A DNA stretch of 28,883 bases from an uncultured Lachnospiraceae bacterium (GCA_905201915.1 CAJKQE010000023.1:1-28883); one strand, 5' to 3'; positions 14,939-24,239 are shown, numbered from the stretch's first letter. The notes: generated by a model not told the origin, from the letters alone. A program made the numbers and translations.

Positions 14939-16402
14939 TTAAAGCTTTGACAAAGAAAATGGTATTCCCACCTTCTCTAAAGCCTGTATTTCCCGTTTAT
15001 TACTGCTAAATAAGATTACCTGTGATTTTCTTTGACTAATATATTTAAGCGCCTGTATAAGGCGTTTTTCGTCATACATGGCAAAAGTCTCATCAAGGAT
15101 CAAAGGAATGTCCTCCTCCTGACATAAAATTTTGCTGCATGCCAATCGAAGAGCTAAGTATACTTGTTCTGCTGTTCCATAGCTGACCTGATAAAGCTGC
15201 AGATATTTCTCTCCTGTGTCCAGATAAATTTCAAAATTCTCTGTTAAAAGAACCTTCTTATATTTTCCTCCTGTTATCTGTGCAAAAATTTCTGAAATTT
15301 CATCTTGAAGTTTTTTCCCCGTAAGTTTCTGAAGATTTCCTGCAGCCTCCTTGATTTTAACTTCTGCAATGGAAACAGCCTGTATTTCCTTGTGTATTCT
15401 CTCTACCTGAGCATAATCGCTCTTTCTCTCTGCTGCTTCCTCTTTCAGATTTTCAATTTTCATTTGCCTTTCCTGAAGGCTCTCTGCCAAAAGTTTTCTC
15501 CGTTCTTCTGTTTTAGCTTTTTTCGCAGCTTGCTGCTCCTTTTTCTTTTTTTGTGACAACAGATGGGATAGTCCAAAATACATTCCAGGCAGCAAAAACG
15601 AAAGTACAATAGCCATTATCGGGCTTTTCCAAACCCATACACCCAACACTGCTCCGACCAAAAACAACACTGCCAAAAGAAAGATTTTTCCTTTTCCGTT
15701 CTCTCGTACTTCTTTTACAGAAGTAGCCCCTGAAAACCTTTCTTTTAATTTTCTCTGAATATTTTCTATTTCTTCTTCCTCATGACAGATTTTCAAAGCA
15801 ATCTCATGCTCCATTTTTTCCTTTTCCAAAAGAATTTCTTTTTCTTTTTGTTCCAGCTCTTTTCTGCGTTTTTTTAAAATCTCCACTGCTTGTTCCGGAT
15901 GAAAACGAAAATCTCCTGTTCCCTGAAATTCAGACAAGTAATCACGGATTTCTTTCAAAAGCCCTTCTTCTGTTCTGCTTTTTGCCTGTCCTATGGAAAC
16001 TGTATTTTCATAGATATTCTCTGTAACTCCTCCCAGAAGCATATCCAAGTCCCCATGTTCTACAGACAGCATTTCGCCATCTGTTTCGCAGATAAGTGTA
16101 GGTGCTTTTGCAAATTTTCCAAATCCTCTTTCCAGACGAAATTTCCTTTCTCCACAGGTAAATATTATACCGCCCTCATACCAATTTCCGTTTTCCCACG
16201 GCATATAGCGGCTATAGGTGTCTGTCTTAGAAGCTTTTCCTCTGCCTCTTCTCATACCAAAGAGCATACTCTGAAGAAATACATGAATGGTAGACTTACC
16301 ACTTTCGTTTTCACCTAAAAGAATATTTATTCCTTCTTTTAACTCTATCTCTTTTCCCTGAAACTTCCCAAAGTTCTTTAAAATCAGACGGTTGATAATC
16401 AT
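14939..16402 (-). CDS. YhaN-like SMC/Rad50-type ATPase, short, membrane-inserted
   Basis: This 487-residue ATPase has the split head of Rad50/SbcC proteins. Walker A is GENESGKST (30-38), with ILKNFGKFQG before it; the ABC-like signature SYGTAEQVYLALRLA (407-421) and Walker B PLILDE (433-438) are near the end. Between them lie two coiled-coil arms (about 170-225 and 285-365) joined by a hydrophobic hairpin of two likely membrane helices (about 240-258 and 261-282). B. subtilis YhaN is about twice this length, with much longer arms; here both arms are short and the reading frame is intact, so this is a compact form and not a truncation. The ATG overlaps the stop of the nuclease-like gene by four bases. 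A membrane-tethered nuclease-ATPase complex is inferred. Confidence 0.85.
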   Translation of the reverse strand: MIINRLILKNFGKFQGKEIELKEGINILLGENESGKSTIHVFLQSMLFGMRRGRGKASKTDTYSRYMPWENGNWYEGGIIFTCGERKFRLERGFGKFAKAPTLICETDGEMLSVEHGDLDMLLGGVTENIYENTVSIGQAKSRTEEGLLKEIRDYLSEFQGTGDFRFHPEQAVEILKKRRKELEQKEKEILLEKEKMEHEIALKICHEEEEIENIQRKLKERFSGATSVKEVRENGKGKIFLLAVLFLVGAVLGVWVWKSPIMAIVLSFLLPGMYFGLSHLLSQKKKKEQQAAKKAKTEERRKLLAESLQERQMKIENLKEEAAERKSDYAQVERIHKEIQAVSIAEVKIKEAAGNLQKLTGKKLQDEISEIFAQITGGKYKKVLLTENFEIYLDTGEKYLQLYQVSYGTAEQVYLALRLACSKILCQEEDIPLILDETFAMYDEKRLIQALKYISQRKSQVILFSSNKREIQALEKVGIPFSLSKL

Positions 16403-17460
16403 AGCAATTCCTCCCCTGACTCTAAAAGAGCCTCTATCCCATATTGAAATGCTTTTTCCGTCTCTTCTGTAGCTTCTTCCTTCTCAAATAACGCAAGATA
16501 TGCTTCCATAATACTGCCTTTATACTTTTCATTTAACTGTTCTTTCGAATATGTCATTGTTGTTTTATCTTCCACATCCCGAATATTACCCAGCTTATAA
16601 AAAGCTTCTGTATAAATTTCTGTATGAACCGGCTTTTTTCCTTTCAAAAGAACCGTATAAAGATGTTCCTCTCCCTGTTCTTTGATTACCTCTCGGATTG
16701 CATTTTCTAAGGAAAACTGTGTGTCATCATCTTTCACATCCACAGAAATCCTTTTATATTCCCTTATAGATGAAGGAACAAACTCTGTATAAATTTCTTT
16801 TTTTCGAATTTCTCCTTTTATGTAACCGTGAGCACCTGTTTCATTTTTATCAAGAGGTTCTAAAGAACCCGGATAAATTGCTTTATTCCTCAAAAGTACC
16901 TGGGGTTTATGAATATGACCCAAAGCCACATAATCAAACTGTGTACGGAAAAATGTATCCCCTGAAATGGGAATATGACTTTCATCTCCTCCGTGAGCCA
17001 ACAAAATATTTACAGGCATAGAAGAAGAAATCTGTATTCGATTATATCTGGGTTCTAAAATTTCTCTGCTGTGATAACTGAATCCATATACACGAACACC
17101 TAAATCTGGAAAATCCACATAAGAAAGCTCCTCTTTAGAAAGCCAAAAAACATTTTTTGACCACGTAATCTTTTTGTAGAAAGAATTTTCCTTTATATAA
17201 TCATGATTTCCTGCAATAAGAACAATTTTCGTATCAGGAATAGACGCAAACAAGGCATTTACTTCTTTTAACTCTTTTAACAAAGGCTGTCTGTGGAATA
17301 AATCTCCTGCAATGAGAAACAGACCGGCATTTTCTCTGCCGGCCTGCCTGATAACATTTTGAAAACTTTCCCAGATTTCCCTGCCTCTGTCACAACTCCA
17401 AGGGAAGCCTTTATCCGGCATTGCCCCCAGATGTACATCTGCTATATGGAAAAATTTCAT
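16399..17460 (-). CDS. YhaO-like (SbcD/Mre11-type) metallophosphoesterase
   Basis: The 353-residue protein is a calcineurin-like phosphoesterase of the SbcD/Mre11 nuclease group. All metal ligands can be seen: Asp8 and His10 (IADVHLG), Asp53 (AGDLFH), Asn85-His86 (AGNHDY), His156 (LLAHGG), and His182 and His184 (LGHIHKP). The PGSLEPLDKNE segment after the last motif is also typical. The remaining 130 residues form the capping and partner-binding region. Such proteins cut DNA ends together with a Rad50-like ATPase, here the next gene, overlapping by four bases. It starts nine bases after the asnS stop, with AAGGAG in the gap, so it is in the asnS operon. Its biological substrate in this group is not established. 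Confidence 0.88.
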   Translation of the reverse strand: MKFFHIADVHLGAMPDKGFPWSCDRGREIWESFQNVIRQAGRENAGLFLIAGDLFHRQPLLKELKEVNALFASIPDTKIVLIAGNHDYIKENSFYKKITWSKNVFWLSKEELSYVDFPDLGVRVYGFSYHSREILEPRYNRIQISSSMPVNILLAHGGDESHIPISGDTFFRTQFDYVALGHIHKPQVLLRNKAIYPGSLEPLDKNETGAHGYIKGEIRKKEIYTEFVPSSIREYKRISVDVKDDDTQFSLENAIREVIKEQGEEHLYTVLLKGKKPVHTEIYTEAFYKLGNIRDVEDKTTMTYSKEQLNEKYKGSIMEAYLALFEKEEATEETEKAFQYGIEALLESGEELL

Positions 17461-17469
17461 AATACTCCT

Positions 17470-18861
17470 TTATAATTCACAGTTATTTACAGTTCTTGGG
17501 AACGGAATAACGTCACGGATGTTCTGCATACCTGTTAAGTACATAACACATCTTTCAAATCCCAGTCCAAAACCAGAATGACGAGTAGAACCATATTTAC
17601 GTAAATCCAGATAAAATCCGTAATCTTCTTCGTTTAAGTTCATTTCTTTCATTCTCTGGCTTAATTTTTCGTAGGAGTCCTCTCTCTGGCTTCCTCCGAT
17701 AATTTCACCAATTCCCGGAACAAGACAATCCATTGCTGCAACTGTTTTTCCATCTTCATTCTGTTTCATATAGAATGCTTTGATTTCCTTTGGATAATCT
17801 GTAACAAATACAGGACGTTTGTAGACCTGTTCTGTTAAGTATCTTTCATGTTCTGTCTGTAAATCACAGCCCCAGTATACTTTATAGTCAAACTTATCGT
17901 TTGCTTTTTCCAGAATTTCAATGGCTTCTGTATAAGTAACGTGTCCAAACTCAGAATTTAATACATTGTTCAGTCTATCTAAAAGTCCCTTATCTACGAA
18001 AGAGTTAAAGAAATTCATTTCTTCCGGTGCATTTTCAAGAACATAACGGATTACATATTTCAGCATGGACTCTGCCAATGCCATATTATCATCCAAGTCT
18101 GCAAATGCCATTTCCGGCTCAATCATCCAGAATTCAGCTGCATGACGTGTTGTATTAGAATTTTCTGCACGGAAAGTAGGTCCAAAAGTATAAATATTAC
18201 GGAATGCCTGTGCAAAAGTCTCTCCGTTTAACTGTCCGCTTACCGTAAGGTTTGTAGGTTTTTTGAAGAAATCCTGTGAAAAATCTACTTTTCCTTCTTC
18301 TGTTTTCGGAATATCATTTAAGTCCATAGTAGTAACCTGGAACATTTCTCCTGCACCTTCGCAGTCACTTCCTGTAATCAATGGTGTATGAACATACACA
18401 AATCCCTGTTCCTGGAAGAACTGATGAATTGCATAAGCAATTAAAGAACGCACTTTGAATACTGCCTGGAAAGTATTTGTTCTCGGTCTTAAATGAGAAA
18501 TCGTTCTTAAATATTCCATAGAATGACGTTTTTTCTGTAACGGATAATCTGCTGCTGAATCACCTTCTACCATAATTTCTGTTGCCTGAATTTCAAAAGG
18601 CTGTTTTGCCTGTGGTGTTGCAACTAAAGTTCCTTTTACTACAATTGCTGCTCCTACATTTAATTTTGAAATTGTCTGAAAGTTTTCCATTGTATCATGG
18701 TATACAATCTGTAATGTTTCAAAAAAGCTTCCGTCATGAAGCACAATAAATCCGAATGTTTTAGAGTCACGGACACTTCTTACCCAACCGCCCACAGTAA
18801 CTTCTTTATCCAGATATTCTTCTCTGTTTCTGTAAATCTCTTTTACTGTTGTTAACTGCAT
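17470..18861 (-). CDS. asnS: Asparaginyl-tRNA synthetase
   Basis: AsnRS charges tRNA-Asn with asparagine. The 463-residue length is normal for the bacterial class IIb enzyme. The N-terminal OB-fold anticodon-binding domain is visible (VTVGGWVRSVRDSKTFGFI, about 21-39), followed by a class II catalytic core with motif 2 (TFRAENSNTTRHAAEF) and motif 3 (GFGLGFERCVMYLTG, about residues 428-442), and the FPRT end. A purpose-built promoter lies upstream, and AAGGAG precedes the ATG at 18861. The leader is only about 50 bases, too short for a T-box, so control by uncharged tRNA is not indicated. The two genes after it are YhaO/YhaN-like. Confidence 0.97.
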   Translation of the reverse strand: MQLTTVKEIYRNREEYLDKEVTVGGWVRSVRDSKTFGFIVLHDGSFFETLQIVYHDTMENFQTISKLNVGAAIVVKGTLVATPQAKQPFEIQATEIMVEGDSAADYPLQKKRHSMEYLRTISHLRPRTNTFQAVFKVRSLIAYAIHQFFQEQGFVYVHTPLITGSDCEGAGEMFQVTTMDLNDIPKTEEGKVDFSQDFFKKPTNLTVSGQLNGETFAQAFRNIYTFGPTFRAENSNTTRHAAEFWMIEPEMAFADLDDNMALAESMLKYVIRYVLENAPEEMNFFNSFVDKGLLDRLNNVLNSEFGHVTYTEAIEILEKANDKFDYKVYWGCDLQTEHERYLTEQVYKRPVFVTDYPKEIKAFYMKQNEDGKTVAAMDCLVPGIGEIIGGSQREDSYEKLSQRMKEMNLNEEDYGFYLDLRKYGSTRHSGFGLGFERCVMYLTGMQNIRDVIPFPRTVNNCEL

Positions 18862-18915
18862 ATCTTTATCTCCTTCTTATCAATCCGTATGCTAAAAGCT
18901 TTGCAATTTCCTTAT

Positions 18916-18944
18916 AGTATATCTCATTGCCCTGTTCAGTGCAA
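18916..18944 (-). promoter_or_regulatory. Sigma-A promoter of the asnS-yhaO-yhaN unit
   Basis: On the minus strand, -35 TTGCAC (18944-18939) and -10 TATACT (18921-18916) are 17 bp apart, 55 bp before the asnS start. It lies in the 125-bp gap after the aminopeptidase gene, where I see no convincing terminator for the upstream operon, so some read-through into asnS is possible. Confidence 0.75.
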
Positions 18945-18986
18945 GGCTAAACTCCCCAATTCTCTGTTTTCTAAAGGATAGAACAA

Positions 18987-20105
18987 TTATTTTAAATTCT
19001 CCGGATTGAGACATTCCAGTTCAGGAACTACAAATTTTCCATCTTTACGAACCAGAACATCATCAAAATAAATTTCGCCACCGCCGTATTCCGGTCTCTG
19101 AATTAACACCAAATCCCAGTGAATTGCTGAATGATTACCGTTTGGTGCATCGTTTTCATAGCATCTGCCCGGTGTAATATGAATAGAACCCTGAATTTTC
19201 TCATCAAAAAGTGTGTCTTTCATAGGATTTAACACATAAGGATTAACTCCAATAGCGAATTCTCCTACATAACGTGCGCCTTCATCAATGTCAAATACTT
19301 TGTTAATTCTCTCTGTATCATTGGCTGTTGCCTTAATAATCTTACCATCTTTAAACTCCAGACAGATATTTTCATAAGTAAAGCCCTGGAATGCAGATGG
19401 TGTATTATAAGATAAAGTTCCGTTTATGGAGTCTCTCACCGGCGCAGTAAACACTTCCCCGTCAGGAATATTGCATTCACCGCTGCATGGGACAACAGGA
19501 ATATCTTTAATAGAGAAGGTCAGGTCTGTGCCCGGACCTGTAATCCGCACTTTATCTGTTTTTTCCATATATTTCACAAGAGGTTCCATTGCCTTTGCCA
19601 TCTTATCATAGTCTAAAGTACATACATCAAAATAGAAGTCCTCAAAAGCTTCCAAGCTTGTATTAGAAAGCTGTGCCATAGAAGCATTTGGATATCTTAA
19701 AACAACCCATTTTGTCTTTGGTACACGGATATTTCCATGAACCGGTGTGCTGTAATACTGCTCATAAAGATTTAATTTTTCAGCAGGAACATCTGCTTTC
19801 TCAGACACATTGTCCCCTCCACGAATACCGATATAGCAATCCATCTGAGACATTTCCTGTCCATCAATTTCTGCCATAAGCTGCAACTGTTCTTTCGTAC
19901 AATGCAGCAGCATTTCTCTTTCTACCTGTGCATCTGTAAAATGTGGAAAAGGAATTCCACCAGCTTCATACACTTCTTTTATCAACTGTCTTGCCAGTGC
20001 TTTTGTTTCATATCCTACATAATGGATATAAACCTTCTCTCCCTGCTGAACTCTACAAGAGTGGTTTACTAATACTTTTGCTAATTTTTTAATTCTTTCA
20101 TCCAT
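18987..20105 (-). CDS. M29-family aminopeptidase (AmpS/PepS type)
   Basis: This 372-residue metallo-aminopeptidase removes N-terminal residues from peptides in the cytoplasm. Family M29 ligand motifs are visible: NIPDGEVFTAP and YVGEFAIGVNP (two glutamates), GSIHITPGRCYEN (His), and NHSAIHWDLV (His and Asp), followed by the GGGEIYFDDVLVRKDG end. I start it at ATG 20105 (MDERIKK) because AAAGGGA lies just before it and family members begin there; an in-frame ATG at 20150 would add 15 non-conserved, charged residues and overlap the upstream gene. It is the last gene of a four-gene unit, 17 bp after the membrane-anchored protein gene. Metal is usually Zn, Co or Mn in relatives. Confidence 0.9.
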   Translation of the reverse strand: MDERIKKLAKVLVNHSCRVQQGEKVYIHYVGYETKALARQLIKEVYEAGGIPFPHFTDAQVEREMLLHCTKEQLQLMAEIDGQEMSQMDCYIGIRGGDNVSEKADVPAEKLNLYEQYYSTPVHGNIRVPKTKWVVLRYPNASMAQLSNTSLEAFEDFYFDVCTLDYDKMAKAMEPLVKYMEKTDKVRITGPGTDLTFSIKDIPVVPCSGECNIPDGEVFTAPVRDSINGTLSYNTPSAFQGFTYENICLEFKDGKIIKATANDTERINKVFDIDEGARYVGEFAIGVNPYVLNPMKDTLFDEKIQGSIHITPGRCYENDAPNGNHSAIHWDLVLIQRPEYGGGEIYFDDVLVRKDGKFVVPELECLNPENLK

Positions 20106-20122
20106 GATTTTTTCCCTTTCTT

Positions 20123-22567
20123 TTATTCGTTGATTTTTTCCATATAACAAATAAATACATTTCCGTTTTCTTCAAACGCTTTTGTACTGTCATTCATTCC
20201 CATAGGGGCTGTTGTCTGAGAGGAAGGATCATATAAATAGGTATTATAACCATCAAATCCTACAATAACCTTTGCATTTCCGCCCTCACCTTTTACAATT
20301 ACAGGTCTTTGTGTACTGACTTGATATAAAATCTGGGAAAGTGTACATCCTGTCATATCAATTGCCTGTCCCTCTTTCTGTATTTCTTGCTCTAGTTCTT
20401 CAACACTAAGAGGCGCTTTTTTTACTGCATCAGGAACGTCTCCCAAGGCAATCGTTGCCTTATCGGCTGTATTACCTCTTTCCCATACATACTGCTGTGC
20501 CTGATTGAGCACAACACCTGCATTGGTATCGGCTGTATTGATTGCCTCTGCTGCATTTCCATAAATCCCCCATAGTTTTCCCATGGCATATACATAATAT
20601 TCTTTTTTGTCATTCTCTTTCTGTTCCATATTCAGGACAATATCTTTTGTATTCTCCATAAATTTGGCTTCCATAACAAGGGGCTCCTGTTTACTGTTAC
20701 CTTCAAACTGCAATCCTATAATATTTGCCTGCCTGTCTGTTGTCATAAGCGCTACGGCAAAAGTTTTATCCTGCTTATCTCTTACATTATTTAAAATCTG
20801 GCTGCTGGTAACATTTTCATAGCTTTCCCCATTCCACTGTGCCCTTACTATCTCCAATAAATTATCCTGAAATTTCACATCCATTATATAATATCCGTCT
20901 TCATGATAGGTTTTCTTTACTTCACCTTTTAAATTCTGAATTCGGATTTCATTCATGGCAAACTGTCCACCTACAATATCGCCATCATTGACAATACCAT
21001 AAACAAGATCATCATTCATAAAGCCAAAGACTCGCAGCTTTGTCCCTTCTCCTGCCTGAATTTTTTCCTGTTTCTGGGTTTCCATATCCATCATTGTTAT
21101 AGATGTGCCATTATTTACATCCATACCGTCCAGCCAGGCTACATATCTTCCACTTTCTGATGCTTTAAAACAATCATCCTTTACATTTTCCTGCAGAACT
21201 TTATACTGTTTATCCTCTATATGAAACTGGTATAAATCTCCATTCAGAAGTCTGTAAAAATATCCATTTTTACTAATATAAGTAAACTTTTTAATCTCCT
21301 GCTGCAAAAATTCAAAAGCCTTTGTACTAGAGAGGAAAAACTTTTCTTCTACTACATTCTGCTCAGCACTGTAATGATAAACAGCCGTTCCCACTTTTCC
21401 TTCATACTGTCCTCTGTTCATATAGCCATATAAAACAAAGTCCATATCTCCGTTTTTCTCCACGCGCACAATATCAATATCATGCTGAGAATAATCGTTC
21501 CTTTCATCATTACTTCCTAAATCACGAAAGCTGAAAATACAACTTAATTTATTTGTCTTTAAATTATAAGACCATAAGTCTCCCTGCTGTACAAAAGCTA
21601 CAATCTGCCCTGTACTGTCAGAAAGATACTGTACTTCTTTGTCTGTAACCCCGAGATTTAGCTGTCCATCTGTCACAACTGACTGCTCCGTAGTCAACAC
21701 CTGCTTTGCGCTTCTGTGGAAGTCGAGAAGTCTTATTCTTGTCTGGTCATAACGCATACGATAAAACTCATCTACCTGATAACGCTCAATCTCACCTTTT
21801 TCATTTTCAGCTGTCATATAGTAAGTTACAGAAAGGCTTCCTGTATTAGCATTAATTTCTTTAATAGAAGGAATTCCCGGTCTGCTGATTTCCGGTTCCA
21901 ATTCTTTCCAGGTAACCATGTCCAAATCAGAATGAATATTCAAATCATAAAAGCTATTATTTCCTCCGGAGTTATCTGTTTCTAAATATGTTCTTAACTC
22001 ACCTTTTCCTTCTTCTTCAAAGGTCTTTGTATAAAAGCTATTGACGAATTCAATATATCTCTCTGTACTAAGACCTGCTCTTTGTATCAACCTTGTATAA
22101 TAATTCCAGCTGCCATGCTCTGTTTTTAAAATAAAATTCAGTGCATACTCCTGATCCATCAAAATGGACTTCTGTAAAGTAAAAGTGGCGTTTAAAGTTC
22201 CATCTTCATCTTCCTCAAAATGGTTAATCTTATTATTTTCTATCACCTTACTGCCGTCAGAAGTACGAATTTCATATACTAAACTCTCAATCTTCTGATT
22301 ATAAGGTGTGATATTTACATGCAAGGTCTTGTCCGTTCCCAGAGGTGTCAATGTATCACGCATAAAATCCGCCTGCATATCATCCTTATATCCATACATA
22401 CGGTTGACCTGCATACCACCAATTTTCATTGCCATACAAGGAATTGACGCCATTTGCAAGTCTGTTTTATTATCTGTGTTCTGGCTGTTCATAAGGCAAC
22501 TAAAACCTACTACCCCAAAAATAAAGATAATAAACAAAATTAAAATTCTTCTTAGCTTTCCTCTCAT
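20123..22567 (-). CDS. Large membrane-anchored extracytoplasmic protein, propeller-like with degenerate C39-like tail
   Basis: I do not recognise a named family for this 814-residue protein. It begins with a basic stretch and one membrane helix (about 7-25, LILFIIFIFGVVGF), so the remainder is probably outside the cell; the nearby Cys lacks a good lipobox. Residues about 300-690 hold repeated beta-rich units of the beta-propeller kind, e.g. QGDLWSYNLKTNKLSCIF, GRYVAWLDGMD, TMMDMETQKQEKI, LRVFGFMNDDLVYG. The last 75 residues (LSQILYQVSTQRPVIV, NAKVIVGFDGYNTYLYDP) look like the second half of a peptidase_C39_2 papain-like domain, but the usual His (HAVVVVGYD) is Lys766 and no fitting nucleophile Cys is seen. 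It overlaps the methyltransferase stop by four bases. Function unknown; a binding role is more likely than proteolysis. Confidence 0.7.
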   Translation of the reverse strand: MRGKLRRILILFIIFIFGVVGFSCLMNSQNTDNKTDLQMASIPCMAMKIGGMQVNRMYGYKDDMQADFMRDTLTPLGTDKTLHVNITPYNQKIESLVYEIRTSDGSKVIENNKINHFEEDEDGTLNATFTLQKSILMDQEYALNFILKTEHGSWNYYTRLIQRAGLSTERYIEFVNSFYTKTFEEEGKGELRTYLETDNSGGNNSFYDLNIHSDLDMVTWKELEPEISRPGIPSIKEINANTGSLSVTYYMTAENEKGEIERYQVDEFYRMRYDQTRIRLLDFHRSAKQVLTTEQSVVTDGQLNLGVTDKEVQYLSDSTGQIVAFVQQGDLWSYNLKTNKLSCIFSFRDLGSNDERNDYSQHDIDIVRVEKNGDMDFVLYGYMNRGQYEGKVGTAVYHYSAEQNVVEEKFFLSSTKAFEFLQQEIKKFTYISKNGYFYRLLNGDLYQFHIEDKQYKVLQENVKDDCFKASESGRYVAWLDGMDVNNGTSITMMDMETQKQEKIQAGEGTKLRVFGFMNDDLVYGIVNDGDIVGGQFAMNEIRIQNLKGEVKKTYHEDGYYIMDVKFQDNLLEIVRAQWNGESYENVTSSQILNNVRDKQDKTFAVALMTTDRQANIIGLQFEGNSKQEPLVMEAKFMENTKDIVLNMEQKENDKKEYYVYAMGKLWGIYGNAAEAINTADTNAGVVLNQAQQYVWERGNTADKATIALGDVPDAVKKAPLSVEELEQEIQKEGQAIDMTGCTLSQILYQVSTQRPVIVKGEGGNAKVIVGFDGYNTYLYDPSSQTTAPMGMNDSTKAFEENGNVFICYMEKINE

Positions 22568-23748
22568 TTAAAATCCTTCCTGTCTATTGGCTCAAACAAC
22601 AGTTTTTGAAGAGTGGGTTCTACATGAAATGCTTTTGCACATGCTTCCCATTTTCCCTGCTGTTGTATATCATTTTCCTTATTTTCGTTTTTCACTGCAC
22701 GAATAAGCAGATTTTTAGGTGTATGCTCCATATCAATAAACTCTAAAATCTGTGTATCATATCCTTTGCTTTGAAGCATCTGCGCCCGAAGACCATCTGT
22801 CAGTAAAGCTGCAAAGCGTTCTTTTAAAATTCCATATTCCAGTACCGGCTGCAACGCTTCGTTAGATACTTGTCTATTCAATTCATGCTGGCAACATGGC
22901 ACAGAAAGAATAACAGACGCTCCCCACTTCACAGCTTTCGCCAATGCATAATCCGTAGCTGTATCACAGGCATGAAGTGTTACCACCATATCCACCTTGT
23001 CTGCACCTTCATAGGAAGCAATATCCCCCTGAAGAAAACGAAGCTTTGTATATCCGTATTTTTCTGCCAGTTTGCTGCAAGTTTTAATTACGTCTTCTTT
23101 TAAATCCAGTCCTGTAACGCGGATATCGTACCCTTTCAGCTCCTTTAAATAATAGTACATGGCAAAGGTAAGGTAAGACTTTCCACACCCAAAATCAATA
23201 ATCTGTACCTCTCTATCCTTAGGAAGCTTCGGCAGCACATCCTCAATAAATTCCAAAAAGCGGTTTAACTGTTTAAATTTATCATAACGTGCATTTTTCA
23301 CCTTACCGTCTTGGCTCATGACACCTAAGTCCACGAGCCAAGGAACAGGTACGCCTTCTTTTAAAAGATAATTCTTGGTTCTATTATGAGAAAGCATAGG
23401 TACATACTCTTCCTTTGCCTTTCCCTTATTTTCTTTTACCTTAATGGTCACTTTGCCTTTTTTGCTCACCAGCGCAGATGCAGAAACTTCTCTTGTTTCT
23501 AACTGAAGCTGCTTGAAGTTTTCTTCCATTTGGCGAATTAAATATGCAACCACATTTTCTTTATCAAAATTTTCATGAAGCTCCTTTTGGCCTTCTGTTC
23601 TGGTCACCTGATAAACAAGCTCCCCTTTTAACAAAATGGGACGCACCTGAAGCTTTGATATTCCATCTTTTTTTCTGGCATTACTAATTACGGCTTTTTT
23701 CAGCTTTTCATTTATATATTTATCTAAAAGTTCTTTTAATTTATCCAT
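22564..23748 (-). CDS. Class I SAM-dependent methyltransferase (Methyltransf_32-like)
   Basis: The 394-residue protein has a Rossmann methyltransferase core in its C-terminal half: motif I IIDFGCGKSYLTFA, the acidic strand end VTGLDLKEDV, FLQGDIASYEG and the motif DMVVTLHACDTATDYAL. The run VTLHACDTATD followed by SVPCCQHEL is characteristic of the PF13679 group (related to METTL25), whose substrate in bacteria is unknown. The N-terminal 130 residues are lysine-rich and may bind RNA or another partner. I start it at ATG 23748 (MDKLKELL) because GGGGAAA precedes it; an upstream in-frame ATG at 23844 would add 32 residues with cysteines and no conserved pattern. Its stop overlaps the start of the large membrane protein gene. 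Confidence 0.8.
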   Translation of the reverse strand: MDKLKELLDKYINEKLKKAVISNARKKDGISKLQVRPILLKGELVYQVTRTEGQKELHENFDKENVVAYLIRQMEENFKQLQLETREVSASALVSKKGKVTIKVKENKGKAKEEYVPMLSHNRTKNYLLKEGVPVPWLVDLGVMSQDGKVKNARYDKFKQLNRFLEFIEDVLPKLPKDREVQIIDFGCGKSYLTFAMYYYLKELKGYDIRVTGLDLKEDVIKTCSKLAEKYGYTKLRFLQGDIASYEGADKVDMVVTLHACDTATDYALAKAVKWGASVILSVPCCQHELNRQVSNEALQPVLEYGILKERFAALLTDGLRAQMLQSKGYDTQILEFIDMEHTPKNLLIRAVKNENKENDIQQQGKWEACAKAFHVEPTLQKLLFEPIDRKDFK

Positions 23749-23863
23749 ATTTTTCCCCTGTATCTTGTATTTCCCCCGTATCCTGCACAAATGTTCGCAG
23801 GCTATTACTATTGTAAAAGCTTTGCTAAAAATCCGCAACCCCAAAACAGACAGTTTTACAAAT

Positions 23864-24211
23864 TTACCTACAACGTTTTCTTCTGCAGCGTCTTTGATAC
23901 ATCTCCTGACAAAATAAAGTCCTGATAAATTCCCCCAATAAATTCTCCGATGTACTCTGTGCCTGCATTTCCATCTGGCTTTCTATTCTTTGACAAGTTC
24001 TTTCTATACTCCATTTATCCGGATATTCATCATATAAAAAACTTCCTTCATAATCCAATCTGTCGCAGGCATCTTCAACCATTGCCTGTATCATTCCTGC
24101 TGTCTTTGGATAATAAGTCCGCATAAGGCTTTTCTCCTCCTCTACAGGAGCTTCCCTCATATAAAATTTACCTTTTTCTGCTGTTTTATAAAAAGGTTTT
24201 CTCTCTTCCAT
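23864..24211 (-). CDS. Small hypothetical protein, operon leader
   Basis: I do not recognise this 115-residue soluble protein. It is acidic and helical in the middle (KTAGMIQAMVEDACDRLDYEG, then SFLYDEYPDKWSIERTCQRIESQMEMQ) and ends in a basic, cysteine-containing tail, QRRCRRKRCR. No membrane segment or known motif is seen. The ATG at 24211 follows TTTGGAG at a normal distance. Codon pattern and the well-formed ribosome binding site make a real gene likely. It is first in the unit with the methyltransferase, the membrane-anchored protein and the aminopeptidase, with a gap of about 115 bp before the methyltransferase gene. Confidence 0.65.
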   Translation of the reverse strand: MEERKPFYKTAEKGKFYMREAPVEEEKSLMRTYYPKTAGMIQAMVEDACDRLDYEGSFLYDEYPDKWSIERTCQRIESQMEMQAQSTSENLLGEFIRTLFCQEMYQRRCRRKRCR

Positions 24212-24239
24212 GGATAATCTCCAAACATTTCTTTCTATT

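Noticed and set aside
14939..16402. Frameshifted or truncated yhaN pseudogene
   Set aside because: Both halves of the ATPase head and two symmetric short coiled-coil arms are intact in one frame, so a compact form is the better reading.
18862..18986. T-box or other riboswitch before asnS
   Set aside because: The promoter leaves only about 50 bases of leader, too short for a T-box, and no specifier or antiterminator helix is seen.
22870..23103. Reading frame on the opposite strand of the methyltransferase gene
   Set aside because: It has no ribosome binding site or family signature and lies wholly within a well-supported gene; the same holds for the other antisense frames over real genes.
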